Shown here piece after piece: positions 25,527 to 34,542 of a stretch of 53,083 nucleotides of DNA. This DNA is from Prevotella sp. OH937_COT-195 (GTDB taxonomy: Bacteria > Bacteroidota > Bacteroidia > Bacteroidales > Bacteroidaceae). The position numbers were made by a program, and so were the translations under genes. The stretch is from positions 1-53,083 of the forward strand of contig NZ_RQZH01000018.1 in assembly GCF_003932845.1 (NCBI RefSeq). The letters are read 5' to 3'. The notes under the pieces are model-generated. The model was not told the origin of the DNA and did no database searches. It worked only from the letters and a program-made list of their open reading frames with translations. Within the stretch, counting starts at the first letter, position 1, and every line of letters begins with the position of its first letter.

Positions 25527-26429
25527 ATGAAAAGAATACTTGCCATAATACCACTGCTCGCAATGGTTTTGTGTTCGGAAGCACAGGAACTGCAGGCACG
25601 CGTCACCGTGAACCACCAACAGGTGCAGGGTACCGACGCATCGGTTTTCGAGACTCTGCAACAGACTCTCGAACAGTTTATAAACGAACAGCAATGGACA
25701 TCGCTGCAATTTCAAAAGAACGAGCGCATACCGTGCAGCATAAACATAACGGTGACAAAATATGACGCGGCATCAAATCTTTTCACATGCAATGCCATGA
25801 TACAGGCAAACAGACCTGTGTACAACGCTTCATACACCACAACACTTTACAACAATCGCGATAACAATTTCGATTTCGAGTTCGCACAATTCGATCAACT
25901 AAATTTCAACGAAGAACAGATAGACAACCAACTCGTGGCACTTACGGCATACTACGCATTGCTGATAATAGGCATAAACCTCGACTCGTTCGCACCGATG
26001 GGCGGAGAGGATGTGCTGCAGAGGTGTCTCAACCTGACGAACAATGCACAAAACCTTTCATTCACGGGATGGAAGGCGTTCGACAACGACCGTAACCGAT
26101 TTGCCGTAATCAATGACTATATGGAGGGAGCAATGCGACCGTTCAGACAGTTTCAATACGACTACTACCGACTCGGACTCGACGAGATGGCAAACAACGT
26201 CGAAAGAGGGCGCACAAACATAACCACCGCATTGGAGAAAGGATTGAAGAAAGCACACGAAGACCGACCGCTGAGCAGACTGCCGCAGATATGGACGGAC
26301 TATAAGAAGGATGAACTCGCAAATATATATAAAGGAAAGGGAACACAGAAAGAGAAAGAAACGGTATATGAAATTCTTTTCTCCATCAACGCTTCACAGA
26401 ACAATTCGTGGGAAAAGATAAAGGAATAG
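25527..26429 (+). CDS. porD: PorD-like T9SS protein (DUF4835)
   Basis: From MKRILAIIPLLAMVLCSEAQ, a cleavable signal peptide, the protein has 300 residues. It is recognised as the DUF4835 family, named PorD from work on type IX secretion in Porphyromonas gingivalis. Typical are QTLEQFINEQQWTS, the ANRPVYNASYTTT stretch and the middle QLVALTAYYALLIIGINLDS. It probably acts in the periplasm in assembly or function of the secretion system, which exports proteins with a C-terminal sorting domain such as the C10 peptidase at 38087. The frame extends to 25485, but no signal peptide would begin there. recN follows after 3 nt. Confidence 0.88.
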   Translation: MKRILAIIPLLAMVLCSEAQELQARVTVNHQQVQGTDASVFETLQQTLEQFINEQQWTSLQFQKNERIPCSINITVTKYDAASNLFTCNAMIQANRPVYNASYTTTLYNNRDNNFDFEFAQFDQLNFNEEQIDNQLVALTAYYALLIIGINLDSFAPMGGEDVLQRCLNLTNNAQNLSFTGWKAFDNDRNRFAVINDYMEGAMRPFRQFQYDYYRLGLDEMANNVERGRTNITTALEKGLKKAHEDRPLSRLPQIWTDYKKDELANIYKGKGTQKEKETVYEILFSINASQNNSWEKIKE

Positions 26430-26432
26430 AAA

Positions 26433-28094
26433 ATGCTGAAACGACTATACATAAAGAATTTCACGCTGATAGAAACTCTCGACATTGAGTTCGGAAAAGG
26501 ATTTTCGGTCGTCACGGGAGAGACGGGAGCCGGAAAGAGCATCATTCTCGGAGCAATTGCAATGCTGCTCGGTCAACGCGCTGACTCAAAACAAATAAAA
26601 TCGGGTGCCGAGAGGTGCATAATAGAGGCGCATTTCGACATTGCCGACTACCAAATGCAGGATTTTTTCACGGAAAAAGACATCGAATACGATTCCACAG
26701 ACTGCATTCTGAGACGCGAACTCACTGCCGCAGGAAAGAGCAGGGCATTCATAAACGACACACCCGTACCCCTCACGACAATAAAACAACTCGGAATGGC
26801 ATTGATAGACATACACAGCCAGCATCAGAATCTTATGCTGCGAGAGGAGGATTTCCAACTCGGGGTGGTCGATATAATTGCCGGAGACAACAGACTCGTT
26901 GACGGATACAAGGAGGCATACGCCGCACTGACAACGGCAAAGAGGGAGTTGAAGAAAATGAAAGACGACATCAGGCGGAATGCGGAGGACGAGGACTACA
27001 TGCGTTTTCAACTCGGAGAATTGCAAGAAGCCAACCTGTACGAGGGAATGCAGGAAGAATTGGAGCAGGAGAGCCTGACCATGAGTCATGCCGAAGACAT
27101 CAAGGGGGCTTTGTTTTTGGCAAACTCACTGTTGTCCGGAGACGGCGAACAGGGCGTAATCGACAAACTCAGGGAGGCGGCACGGGCGTTGAACGGTATT
27201 GCGGGAGTTTACGGCAACGCTGCAGAAATGGCAGAAAGAATCGACAGTTGCTCAATAGAACTGAAAGACATCGGGCAAGATCTTGGGCAATGGGCGGACG
27301 ACGTGGATTTCGATCCGAGGCGTCTCGATGATATAAACGGCAAACTCAATGTAATCTATTCGTTACAGAAGAAACACCGGGTAAGTACGGTGGGAGAACT
27401 GATTTCGATAGAGAAAGACCTCACCGAACGTCTCGAACATATAGAGAACGGAGACGAAGAAGTGAGAATGTTATCTGAAAAAGTGGAGAAATTGCACGCG
27501 AAATGCACAGACGCAGCGACAATACTCACAAAGCAACGACGCAAGGCAGCCGCAGAGATCGAGAAAGAAATGAAAAAAAGACTCGTACCATTGGGAATCC
27601 CGAAAGTACGGTTTGCCGTTTCAATAGACGAGAAACCGCTGTCGCCGGACGGTGCAGACAAGGTGTCGTTCATGTTCAGTGCAAACACAAGTACGGATAT
27701 GTGTCCGGTAAGCGAGGTGGCATCGGGAGGAGAAGTTGCACGCGTAATGCTGTCGATAAAAGCCATGATAAGCGGTGCGGCGCAACTGCCTACCATTATC
27801 TTCGATGAGATTGACACCGGAGTGAGCGGCAAAATTGCAGAACAAATGGGAGCAATGATGCAGGAGATGGCAGGAAACGACCGACAGGTAATCAGCATAA
27901 CACACCTTCCGCAGATTGCCGCAAGCGGCACCACACACTACAAGGTGTATAAAGAAGAAACATCAAAGGGAACCGTATCGACAATGACAATGCTTACCAA
28001 TGAGGAACGAGTGCGAGAAATTGCACAGATGCTCAGCGGAGCAGACATAACCGAGGCGGCGGTAAACAACGCAAGGGAGTTGCTGGATAAATAA
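26433..28094 (+). CDS. recN: DNA repair protein RecN
   Basis: RecN is an SMC-like ATPase that binds DNA ends and helps double-strand break repair. The 553 residues are the usual size. The N-terminal half shows LKRLYIKNFTLIE and Walker A GETGAGKSIILGA (about 30-42). Central helices form a short coiled coil with long charged stretches (ELKKMKDDIRRNAEDED). The C-terminal lobe has the ABC signature SEVASGGEVARVML, Walker B TIIFDEIDTGVSG and the switch His in SITHLPQIA. Last gene of the dnaN operon; no classical terminator follows. Confidence 0.96.
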   Translation: MLKRLYIKNFTLIETLDIEFGKGFSVVTGETGAGKSIILGAIAMLLGQRADSKQIKSGAERCIIEAHFDIADYQMQDFFTEKDIEYDSTDCILRRELTAAGKSRAFINDTPVPLTTIKQLGMALIDIHSQHQNLMLREEDFQLGVVDIIAGDNRLVDGYKEAYAALTTAKRELKKMKDDIRRNAEDEDYMRFQLGELQEANLYEGMQEELEQESLTMSHAEDIKGALFLANSLLSGDGEQGVIDKLREAARALNGIAGVYGNAAEMAERIDSCSIELKDIGQDLGQWADDVDFDPRRLDDINGKLNVIYSLQKKHRVSTVGELISIEKDLTERLEHIENGDEEVRMLSEKVEKLHAKCTDAATILTKQRRKAAAEIEKEMKKRLVPLGIPKVRFAVSIDEKPLSPDGADKVSFMFSANTSTDMCPVSEVASGGEVARVMLSIKAMISGAAQLPTIIFDEIDTGVSGKIAEQMGAMMQEMAGNDRQVISITHLPQIAASGTTHYKVYKEETSKGTVSTMTMLTNEERVREIAQMLSGADITEAAVNNARELLDK

Positions 28095-28426
28095 GGAAAG
28101 CAAGTAGATTACCATAAAAAATCAATTAACAAAAGAGACTTTTCGGTAATTCGGAACAGCCTTTTCGGAAATTGGTGAAAGTTTTTTATCAATTAAGTGT
28201 TCTAAATCAATTGCCTGTCATCTTTACATTTGCCTCTCAATCAGTATGTTGTATGAAAGAAAGAGTATGACGACTACACTACTGACGACAACCGACAGAA
28301 TGACGAAAAACATAAGTAAAGATACGAGTAAAATAAGAAACTGATAAAACCATACATACAGGTATGGGATTAGTTTTGAATACCTGCCGGGATAAAGAGC
28401 CTCCGTAAAAAGAAAGGAATAAATGT
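28095..28426. other. Convergent intergenic region, no gene seen
   Basis: It contains two units of the 22-nt periodic repeat (28139 and 28161) and a short inverted repeat (CAGGTAT near 28359 with ATACCTG near 28380). No terminator with a T-run and no gene were recognised. Confidence 0.5.
28139..28182. repeat. 22-nt periodic intergenic repeat, locus 3 (two degenerate units)
   Basis: CTTTTCGGTAATTCGG at 28139 and CTTTTCGGAAATTGG at 28161 are exactly 22 nt apart and share TTCGG with the other loci. This is the weakest of the six. Confidence 0.45.
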
Positions 28427-29428
28427 TTATCTGATTTCGTCTATCTTCTTGATAAGTTTTTCCGTATCAAGATTTCGCTCCACGGCACGCCCCTGCTTGT
28501 TGAAGATTATGTTGTCCGGAACATTGTATAGTCCGAATTGAGCAGCCAGTCTGCCCTCGAACATTTTGCCATCGCACACCATAGGCCATGATATGGAATC
28601 TTGTCCCAACGCCCTCTTTATCTGTTCGCTGCTTGCATCGAAGCAAATTGTAATAACCTTGAATGCGTTCCCCGTGTCTTTCATTTTCTGTTTCAACATC
28701 CGGAGTTGGTTAATGCTTTCATTTTGCCATGCGGCACATGTAGTAATTATCGTGACATTCCCTTGCAGTTCTTTGTTGTTTATCGTTCGTCCGTCGGTAG
28801 AATGTACCGAGAAATTGGGCATTGTCATTCCCGTACCGGTGTTTTTCATAAGCATTATGTCATTTCTCAGTCGCACGAGCCGTCCATTGTCCTGTTGTTC
28901 CGCAATCATCTTGTCGAGTAGTTGCAATGCCTTTCCGTATTCCGGTTTGTTTGTTACAACGAGGTATCTGCGCAACAGATATTCGCTGACATGCGACCCG
29001 GGGTGGTCGCCGATGAATAGTTCTGCATGACGAGCCACTTCCGGTGGCGACATCTGTGCCGTCTGTTTCCGGAAGTTGGTCATCAGTTTGTTCTGTTCGG
29101 TACCCGTAACCTCCATTTCTTTCAGGCGGGAAGCGTCAGCGTTCATGTCAACGCTCCCCCCCGGCTCGGTAAACACCGGGTGTTCCGAGTAGTTTGGGAA
29201 TACGAACATCAGCGTTCCCGGTGCGTTACAAGGTATCTCATACGAGAATCTTCCGCCCGACACGTTTATCGTGTCTATGCCTACCATGGCACCGTCGTTG
29301 CTGTAAACGAGCAGTTGTCCTTGATTTATGTGCAGGAAATGCCCTTTGATGCGGAATCGTCCGCGTCGCGATGAACACGCCGCTGTCAGCAATGCGCATA
29401 TTATTATAAGGTATGTTCTCCATTTCAT
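28427..29428 (-). CDS. DUF4369/thioredoxin-fold lipoprotein without CXXC
   Basis: This 333-residue lipoprotein has signal MKWRTYLIIICALLTAAC (lipid Cys18). Residues 25-120 resemble DUF4369, a beta domain usually paired with a TlpA/AhpC-type thioredoxin fold in Bacteroidetes. The thioredoxin-like part starts near 205 (TMPNFSVHSTDGR) and ends with VPDNIIFNKQGRAVERNL. The place of the WCxxC active site reads TCAAWQNES, so only one cysteine is left and normal disulfide exchange is unlikely. It may bind rather than reduce a partner. It is the downstream gene of a minus-strand pair, 47 nt after the OmpA/TPR gene. Confidence 0.82.
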   Translation of the reverse strand: MKWRTYLIIICALLTAACSSRRGRFRIKGHFLHINQGQLLVYSNDGAMVGIDTINVSGGRFSYEIPCNAPGTLMFVFPNYSEHPVFTEPGGSVDMNADASRLKEMEVTGTEQNKLMTNFRKQTAQMSPPEVARHAELFIGDHPGSHVSEYLLRRYLVVTNKPEYGKALQLLDKMIAEQQDNGRLVRLRNDIMLMKNTGTGMTMPNFSVHSTDGRTINNKELQGNVTIITTCAAWQNESINQLRMLKQKMKDTGNAFKVITICFDASSEQIKRALGQDSISWPMVCDGKMFEGRLAAQFGLYNVPDNIIFNKQGRAVERNLDTEKLIKKIDEIR

Positions 29429-29475
29429 TGCTCAAGAACGTATGTTGTAATACTCTGCACAGCCGCCCCGGCATG

Positions 29476-31155
29476 CTATTTTTTCACGTCTTTCATCTCG
29501 ATGTCGCTGTCTCCGTAAGTCGCAAAGAAAGAATCTGCGTATGCCGCCTTCAGCATATATTCCGATGCTTTGACATTCTGTCCGGTGCGTGCCATGAGCA
29601 GTGCGTTGAGGTAATGAGTCAGTGCATTGGTGTTCTCGATGTTCGCTAACGTCTGTGCTGCTCCGCTGTAATTCTTGTTCAGAATCTGTGCCAGAGCCTC
29701 AAGATTACTTTTATCATCTTTAAGATTCCGTTCCGCGAGTACATAATTACCCTTTGCTATGTTCAGTATGCCCAGCACTTTGCCCATGCCTGCTGCTCCG
29801 GTGGCATCTGAGAGGTATCGCTCCGCCATCTCGATGTCTCCGTGTCGCATAGCCATTATTGCCATGTTGGCATACGCTTCCGGCAGTTTTCCGGATTCCA
29901 TTGCCTCGTTGAATTTGTCGAGAGCCTCAAGTTCTTTTCCTCTCATCATCTCAATCACGCCAATGTTGTTCTTTGCCCGATAGTCGCGCGGATATATTTC
30001 TTCCGTTTTTACATATACGGCCTTGCGTTTTTCCAAGTCTTCTTCGAGCGTAGCGGTATATAACAGTTCGTCCGCGGTAAGTTTCCTCGGGTCTTTGGCA
30101 TACTGTTCTTTCAGTTGTCCGTCGCTTCGTCCCACCGTCTCGTAGTTTATTATCATTCTCGCGCGACGCAGTTCGGGTAGTATTCCATCGGCAAGTTCGC
30201 GGAAACCCTCGCTCATGTTACGTATTTGCTGCTCCCGTTGTTCGGGGTCTTGATACATCGACAGCACTCTCAGTATCACATCCTTGTCCTGAATGTTGCT
30301 TGCCGCCACCAATTGTTGGAAGCCTTCCCAGTCTTCCGCCGTATATCGTGCCGATACATTCCCTTTGATTTTTGCCTGCTTCATCTGCCCCCGCACATAG
30401 TCTTCGGATACCGACTGACGACGGTTTGCGAGACGGTCGTTTACCGAGAAACTGCCTTCCGGCGAAGCATAAGCGAGCACTTCCACGTTCTTCAGGTTCA
30501 GACTCTCGTGTTCCCGATTTATTCTGCGCAGCATTTCCACGAACTCTTTCACCGAGTTTCCTGTCAGTTCGCTTTTTCTGATGTTCGCTTGGTTTACGAG
30601 GAACTTTATCTGCGCCTCCATTTTTCGGTTGTTGATGCGCTGGAACGAGTCAGGGGCTATGCACGGCATCTCCGTCTCAAGAGCCTTTCTGTAAAGTTCC
30701 GAAGTGGCAATTATTCCCGATGCCACCTTTATCAGAGGTTGCTTTATCTCCTTTTTGCCCACACGTGCCACAACATTCATATAAAGATCGCTGCGGTGCA
30801 GTTCTTCGGTATAGTCGAATGTCTGTCGCATTGTGAAATTACCTCCGTTGTCGAAAGGAATTACCGGGAAATTATCCCTTATTTTCTCGCCTTGGAACGA
30901 TGTTCCCTCTTCGGCTCGCACTATGTATTTGTTGCCTCCGCGCAGTTCGGGTGTAATGGTCACCACCGCATTTTTCTTCATGAACTTGGCAGGGAATCTG
31001 CCGTTGATGGTTACCGTTACCTGCCCTCCGCGTGTTTCCATGGGGTTCGGTGTCACCTCGAAATTAGACGCCGTCAGTTGCCCCATCTTTGATGAGCACG
31101 ATGTGGTTGCGACTAAGACTGATGCTGTAAGAAGGTAAAGAAGATTTTTACGCAT
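29476..31155 (-). CDS. OmpA-like and TPR-repeat lipoprotein
   Basis: From MRKNLLYLLTASVLVATTSC the protein has 559 residues and a lipoprotein signal. A beta-rich N-terminal region (about 30-180) is followed by an OmpA-like stretch (VEVLAYASPEGSFSVNDR and LANRRQSV, about 220-250), which in the OmpA family binds peptidoglycan. The C-terminal 200 residues are TPR-like helices (YPRDYRAKNNIGVIEMM, LPEAYANMAIMAM). It is probably a periplasm-facing outer-membrane lipoprotein linking membrane, cell wall and a partner complex. An in-frame ATG at 31167 is possible. The gene lies only 32 nt after tRNA-Leu, with no clear promoter between. Confidence 0.78.
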   Translation of the reverse strand: MRKNLLYLLTASVLVATTSCSSKMGQLTASNFEVTPNPMETRGGQVTVTINGRFPAKFMKKNAVVTITPELRGGNKYIVRAEEGTSFQGEKIRDNFPVIPFDNGGNFTMRQTFDYTEELHRSDLYMNVVARVGKKEIKQPLIKVASGIIATSELYRKALETEMPCIAPDSFQRINNRKMEAQIKFLVNQANIRKSELTGNSVKEFVEMLRRINREHESLNLKNVEVLAYASPEGSFSVNDRLANRRQSVSEDYVRGQMKQAKIKGNVSARYTAEDWEGFQQLVAASNIQDKDVILRVLSMYQDPEQREQQIRNMSEGFRELADGILPELRRARMIINYETVGRSDGQLKEQYAKDPRKLTADELLYTATLEEDLEKRKAVYVKTEEIYPRDYRAKNNIGVIEMMRGKELEALDKFNEAMESGKLPEAYANMAIMAMRHGDIEMAERYLSDATGAAGMGKVLGILNIAKGNYVLAERNLKDDKSNLEALAQILNKNYSGAAQTLANIENTNALTHYLNALLMARTGQNVKASEYMLKAAYADSFFATYGDSDIEMKDVKK

Positions 31156-31187
31156 AACAAAAATCATTGTTTATAAGATGAAAAGTG

Positions 31188-31272
31188 TGCCGCGAGCGGG
31201 ACTCGAACCCGCACAGCCATTCCTGGCCAAGGGATTTTAAGTCCCTCGTGTCTACCATTCCACCATCGCGGC
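31188..31272 (-). tRNA. tRNA-Leu (anticodon UAA)
   Basis: The 85-nt sequence folds as a class II tRNA. The acceptor stem is GCCGCGA with TCGCGGC, the D arm contains GGTGGAATGGTAGAC, and the anticodon stem AGGGA/TCCCT has the loop CTTAAAA (anticodon TAA). A variable arm and GGTTCGAGTCC in the T arm follow. The 3' CCA is not encoded. A promoter lies directly upstream. Confidence 0.95.
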
Positions 31273-31294
31273 CGACGAAGAATTTTTATGGTTG

Positions 31295-31326
31295 CAAAGA
31301 TACATTGATTATTCCTAACCTCCAAA
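31295..31326 (-). promoter_or_regulatory. Promoter of tRNA-Leu
   Basis: On the minus strand, TTTG (31326-31323), 20 nt, then TATCTTTG (31302-31295). The transcript would begin about 17 nt before the tRNA. Confidence 0.7.
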
Positions 31327-31411
31327 ACATTTAGCATATTTTTGCAAGTCTCCGCGAGCGATAGCCGTAAGTGCAAACTCAATCGACAAATGGAATATTG
31401 AGAATAAGATT

Positions 31412-31610
31412 AAACCCAAATCGGTCATTAGACCGCATTTGCTTAGATTTGCTATTGCCGTCACGCTTCCCAACTGCTTTAGCCCGCTTGCTGACATCTG
31501 CGCAGCCGTTTCATCTCGATGTAGCTCGCTACGCCTTCGATGAAACGGCTGCACATCTGCTCAACAATCAAACAAAACCGGTTGAGGCTTCTAATGACCG
31601 ATTTGGGTTA
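31412..31610 (-). repeat. MITE-like repeat copy C
   Basis: This copy is about 199 bp long with ends AAACCCAAATCGGTCATTA and CTAATGACCGATTTGGGTT, in the same orientation as copy B. It lies upstream of the tRNA-Leu promoter and downstream of the DUF5672 gene. The remaining bases of this 524-nt gap (31611-31796) show nothing recognisable. Confidence 0.85.
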
Positions 31611-31796
31611 AAAAAACTACGGTTTGTGTGTGACCATGCTTTGCATCTTCACTTACATTATTGTATTTAGGTCTTACCGTATGAACCATTATTGATATTC
31701 TCATGTTATATGTATATGTTTTCTCTTGTCAAACCTGCCCGATGTTTGCATGAGAAAGTTTTTCGGTACATGGTGCAGATTGAGCGTTTTTGACAA

Positions 31797-32591
31797 TTAC
31801 GACCGAACTGACGGGGCAATGAAGCGTTTCCAAAATCCCCATCGGCTGCGGTGTCGGTATCCGTGGCAACCCATCGGCAGGCATCGACCGAGTTTTTTGT
31901 AGCACACCGCAGGTTTTACGTCGAATGCGAAAGTCATGGCCTCGTTTGCCGACGGTGTGCGCAGTTCGGTCGCCACGAGTGCGAAAAACACATCTTCGTT
32001 GTGCATAGAGTTGCGTGCCTCTATAAACATCTTCGCCTTATCGGCGTGAGTCTCGCATGCCTTTATGAATGCAGCGACACGCCTGAGCGACAGTCCGCCG
32101 TTGCCAACATGCCCGTAGGTATCGCTTCGCAACATTTTTTGGGAGGATACCATTCTGCGCCGCAGACTTGTCAATTGCTTAAAAGGGAAATGCGAATATA
32201 AAGGCCAGGTAATCCATGGTGCAGCCACATGGTCTATGGAGCGATCCATCCATATATCCAAGTCATCGCGAAATATCCATGCATCGGTATGGCATACGAG
32301 TATGAACTCGCAGTCGGAGAACATCCGATAGAAATCCGCCGACATCATCATGGCATTGTATCCGGCAATTCCGTTTTTTCTCCCCAACCACTCTTCGCTT
32401 ACCTCTTTTACCTCTGCCTGTGGATATTTCCTTTCAATCCACGATATGTCAAGTCCCCGCGGCTTGAGCAGCACCGTTGTACGGCGGCTCAGTTGCCGCA
32501 TGTTGTTGTCGAGTGCCTCGGTCTCCTCCGGTTTAAGTGTTTCCCGATATATGGGTATGATAATCTTCACTCGTGGCATGTCTTTAAACAT
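31797..32591 (-). CDS. DUF5672 glycosyltransferase-like protein
   Basis: This 264-residue protein is recognised as DUF5672, a family with a GT-A-like fold found in surface-glycan loci. Visible features are the start VKIIIPIYRETL, a DXD-like CHTDAWIF (about 100-107), VGNGGLSLRR (about 162-171), HNEDVFF and the terminal GCHGYRHRSRWGFW. No membrane segment is seen. The ATG at 32591 lies inside the last codons of the upstream kinase gene (overlap ATGTTTAA), so the two are coupled; Met5 (32579) is an alternative start. The pair probably decorates lipopolysaccharide, adding sugar and phosphate (inference). Confidence 0.8.
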   Translation of the reverse strand: MFKDMPRVKIIIPIYRETLKPEETEALDNNMRQLSRRTTVLLKPRGLDISWIERKYPQAEVKEVSEEWLGRKNGIAGYNAMMMSADFYRMFSDCEFILVCHTDAWIFRDDLDIWMDRSIDHVAAPWITWPLYSHFPFKQLTSLRRRMVSSQKMLRSDTYGHVGNGGLSLRRVAAFIKACETHADKAKMFIEARNSMHNEDVFFALVATELRTPSANEAMTFAFDVKPAVCYKKLGRCLPMGCHGYRHRSRWGFWKRFIAPSVRS

Positions 32592-33342
32592 CTATCTTGA
32601 AAGGGAGTTTGTCTTTATCCTTGTAATTTTTCCAAAAAGTGCGGCGCAGAGCCATTGTTTCCTTTTCGCAAGCATCCTCGTCGAAGCCGCGTGCGCGGGC
32701 ATAACTTCGCACCATTATACCGACAAGTCGCCTCGAACCCCACATCTTTTTCATGTTGCGACAACCTTCGTGCATTCCCACCTCTCCGAACCGCATTCGG
32801 TTGGTATCCACGAGACTGAAACAAAACGTGCCGTCGTCGTTCTTGTTCCATAGTATATTGCCCGGAGTGTAGTCGCAATGCAATATCCGGGCATCGTGAA
32901 GACGTGCCGTAAAACAACCGAGTGCCTCCATTAGTTCCGCGTACTCATCGTCATCTTTTCCCGCTACCTCGTACATGGTGTGGCAGTTCTGCCGGTGTAT
33001 GCTCACAAAGAACGAGAAACCCAATATTCCGGCAGTGCGTTGCTCTATGTATGCCACCGGTTCGGGGGTGTCTATGCCTGCGTCTGCGAGCAGTACGGGG
33101 TGCTCGAATGCGCGCTTTCCTTTCGCCTTCCGTATGCCCAGCGAATAGATAAGCGAGTTGGGGAAATGTGGTTTGTGGTAACGTTTGACATTAAGGAGAA
33201 GTCCTTCCGGCGCGTCCATTACCTTTATTATATTACGGAGTTTGTATATCTCACGTCCCTCATCGGAGAACTTTGCCGGCATCTCTTCGAGCCATTTATA
33301 CAGTTCTTCGTACTTCGGGTTTATGAGGATGGTTGTCTTCAT
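32584..33342 (-). CDS. InaA/Kdo-kinase-like lipopolysaccharide kinase
   Basis: From MKTTILINPK the protein has 252 residues and a protein-kinase-like fold of the WaaP/KdkA/InaA type. It would phosphorylate a sugar of the LPS core on the inner face of the membrane. The catalytic loop is LHCDYTPGNILWN (Asp near 162), followed by the metal-binding SLVDTNRM. The glycine-rich loop is weak, as usual for the family. The open frame extends upstream to 33420, but a perfect promoter ends 5 nt before the ATG at 33342. The message would therefore begin at or next to the start codon. Confidence 0.8.
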   Translation of the reverse strand: MKTTILINPKYEELYKWLEEMPAKFSDEGREIYKLRNIIKVMDAPEGLLLNVKRYHKPHFPNSLIYSLGIRKAKGKRAFEHPVLLADAGIDTPEPVAYIEQRTAGILGFSFFVSIHRQNCHTMYEVAGKDDDEYAELMEALGCFTARLHDARILHCDYTPGNILWNKNDDGTFCFSLVDTNRMRFGEVGMHEGCRNMKKMWGSRRLVGIMVRSYARARGFDEDACEKETMALRRTFWKNYKDKDKLPFKIDV

Positions 33343-33347
33343 GACTG

Positions 33348-33378
33348 CAAAGTTAAGCGAAACATCAGACAATACAAA
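33348..33378 (-). promoter_or_regulatory. Promoter of the LPS kinase/DUF5672 pair, probably giving a leaderless message
   Basis: On the minus strand, TTTG (33378-33375), exactly 19 nt, then TAACTTTG (33355-33348) is a perfect consensus match. Only five bases lie between it and the ATG at 33342, leaving no room for a ribosome-binding site. Confidence 0.75.
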
Positions 33379-33699
33379 ATTAAAGAGACTGAATTTTCGT
33401 GACATAAAAACAGAAAACAAAAATCGAACATTCGAGACAGAAATACACCGTTCCGGGATAATATTTTACTATGCGAAAATAAAAACATACTTACTTGTCA
33501 TGGCAACCGAAATCCTCACATGCAGGATTAACAATAAAACACACTGCTCCATAGACAATTTTGACACAAATACTGACACGAATCCATTGTCGGTATTGGC
33601 AACATGCAATTTGTACCACAAGAAAACATAAACAAACATCGAAATCATCCATACAAACAGAGTAACCATCTGATTCTCTCGGCAGATGTCGGTACGGTT

Positions 33700-33765
33700 G
33701 CAATTTCGGCGGTTTTGGTATGCAATTTCGCCTGAATTACTCTGCAAAACCGCCGAAAATGCCTG
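33700..33765. repeat. 22-nt periodic intergenic repeat, locus 4 (three units)
   Basis: Units start at 33700 (GCAATTTCGGCGG), 33722 (GCAATTTCGCCTG) and 33744 (GCAAAACCGCCGA), exactly 22 nt apart. The first and third units carry the CGGCGG/CCGCCG core in opposite senses. Confidence 0.75.
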
Positions 33766-33851
33766 CCATTATGCCACAAAATGGTAATTGAGAAAGTTTA
33801 GTTGTGAAAAAGAGATGACTTCTCCTATCGTGTGGAAAATTTACAGCCTGC

Positions 33852-33898
33852 AAAATAAAGACTTCGGAACAGGGCATAATCCCTCATCCGAAGTCTTG
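33852..33898 (-). terminator. Intrinsic terminator of the small lipoprotein gene
   Basis: AGACTTCGGA (33859-33868) pairs with TCCGAAGTCT (33887-33896). On the minus strand the stem is followed by TTTATTTT. Confidence 0.75.
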
Positions 33899-33941
33899 TT
33901 ATAACATAAAGTGGCTTCTACGATCCACCATAATAGAAATA

Positions 33942-34358
33942 TTACATTTCTTCCATCAGTTTCTCCATTCCCAATTCCTTGGCCGCTTCTTTTTGGAAAT
34001 TGTCGTCTTCGATCAATTTCTTTCCGATTTCTGTTTTTTCAGCTGCAGCGTTAAAGTCGGTTATTTGTTTTTGAAGTTCTGTGAACTTTTCCATTTTCTC
34101 CATTATTTCCGCAGCTATTTTAAATTGCTCTTCCTCACTTTTTCCTTCCATTTCTTTTTTGAATGATACAGCTTCCTCAAGCATTGGTTTTGATGCTTTC
34201 ATTACCGATTTGAAAGCATCTTTCCACTCGTCTTCGGTCCAGTTTGCACCGTCTTTCTGTGCGCTTTCCACTACTGTTTTTAAGTCTTTTTCTCCTCCGC
34301 AAGAAACAAAGAAGAGTCCCATCATCATGATGAATACACCTAAAATTGTTTTTTTCAT
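33942..34358 (-). CDS. Small helical lipoprotein, function unknown
   Basis: From MKKTILGVFIMMMGLFFVSC the protein has 138 residues, with lipid Cys20. The mature part is almost entirely charged helix (VESAQKDGANWTEDEWKDAF, EEAVSFKKEMEGKSEEEQFK), with short coiled-coil potential and no cysteine. I recognise only a general likeness to small Bacteroidetes lipoproteins of unknown role. It has its own promoter and terminator, so it forms a single-gene unit. A TTG at 34364 is a possible but unlikely start. Confidence 0.8.
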   Translation of the reverse strand: MKKTILGVFIMMMGLFFVSCGGEKDLKTVVESAQKDGANWTEDEWKDAFKSVMKASKPMLEEAVSFKKEMEGKSEEEQFKIAAEIMEKMEKFTELQKQITDFNAAAEKTEIGKKLIEDDNFQKEAAKELGMEKLMEEM

Positions 34359-34453
34359 TATCAATAAATTTAAAGGGTTAATAAAATTTGCATTATCTTA
34401 TGTCATGATAATTCTGTTTTGTCGGCAAAATGTGTTGTTTGTTAATATTTCCG

Positions 34454-34485
34454 CAAAGATATATAAAAAGTTTATATATTCCAAA
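34454..34485 (-). promoter_or_regulatory. Promoter of the small lipoprotein gene
   Basis: On the minus strand, TTTG (34485-34482), 20 nt, then TATCTTTG (34461-34454). The leader would be about 90 nt. Confidence 0.7.
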
Positions 34486-34542
34486 TATTTCCTTTTAAAA
34501 CAGGTTATTTGGTTCTTTTTTGTATCTTGCAATTTTTCTTTT

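Larger units (their letters stand above)
33343..33941. other. Intergenic region with promoter, repeats and terminator
   Basis: Besides the promoter at 33348, it holds three 22-nt repeat units (33700-33765) and a terminator for the small lipoprotein gene (33859-33896). A short open frame at 33500-33631 (43 codons, start MATEILTCRINN) has no recognised relatives and no promoter; I do not call it a gene. TTCCGGGATAA at 33451 resembles half of an IS982 end. Confidence 0.5.

Noticed and set aside
33500..33631. 43-codon open frame starting MATEILTCRINN
   Set aside because: No promoter, no recognisable relatives, and it overlaps repeat-like intergenic sequence.
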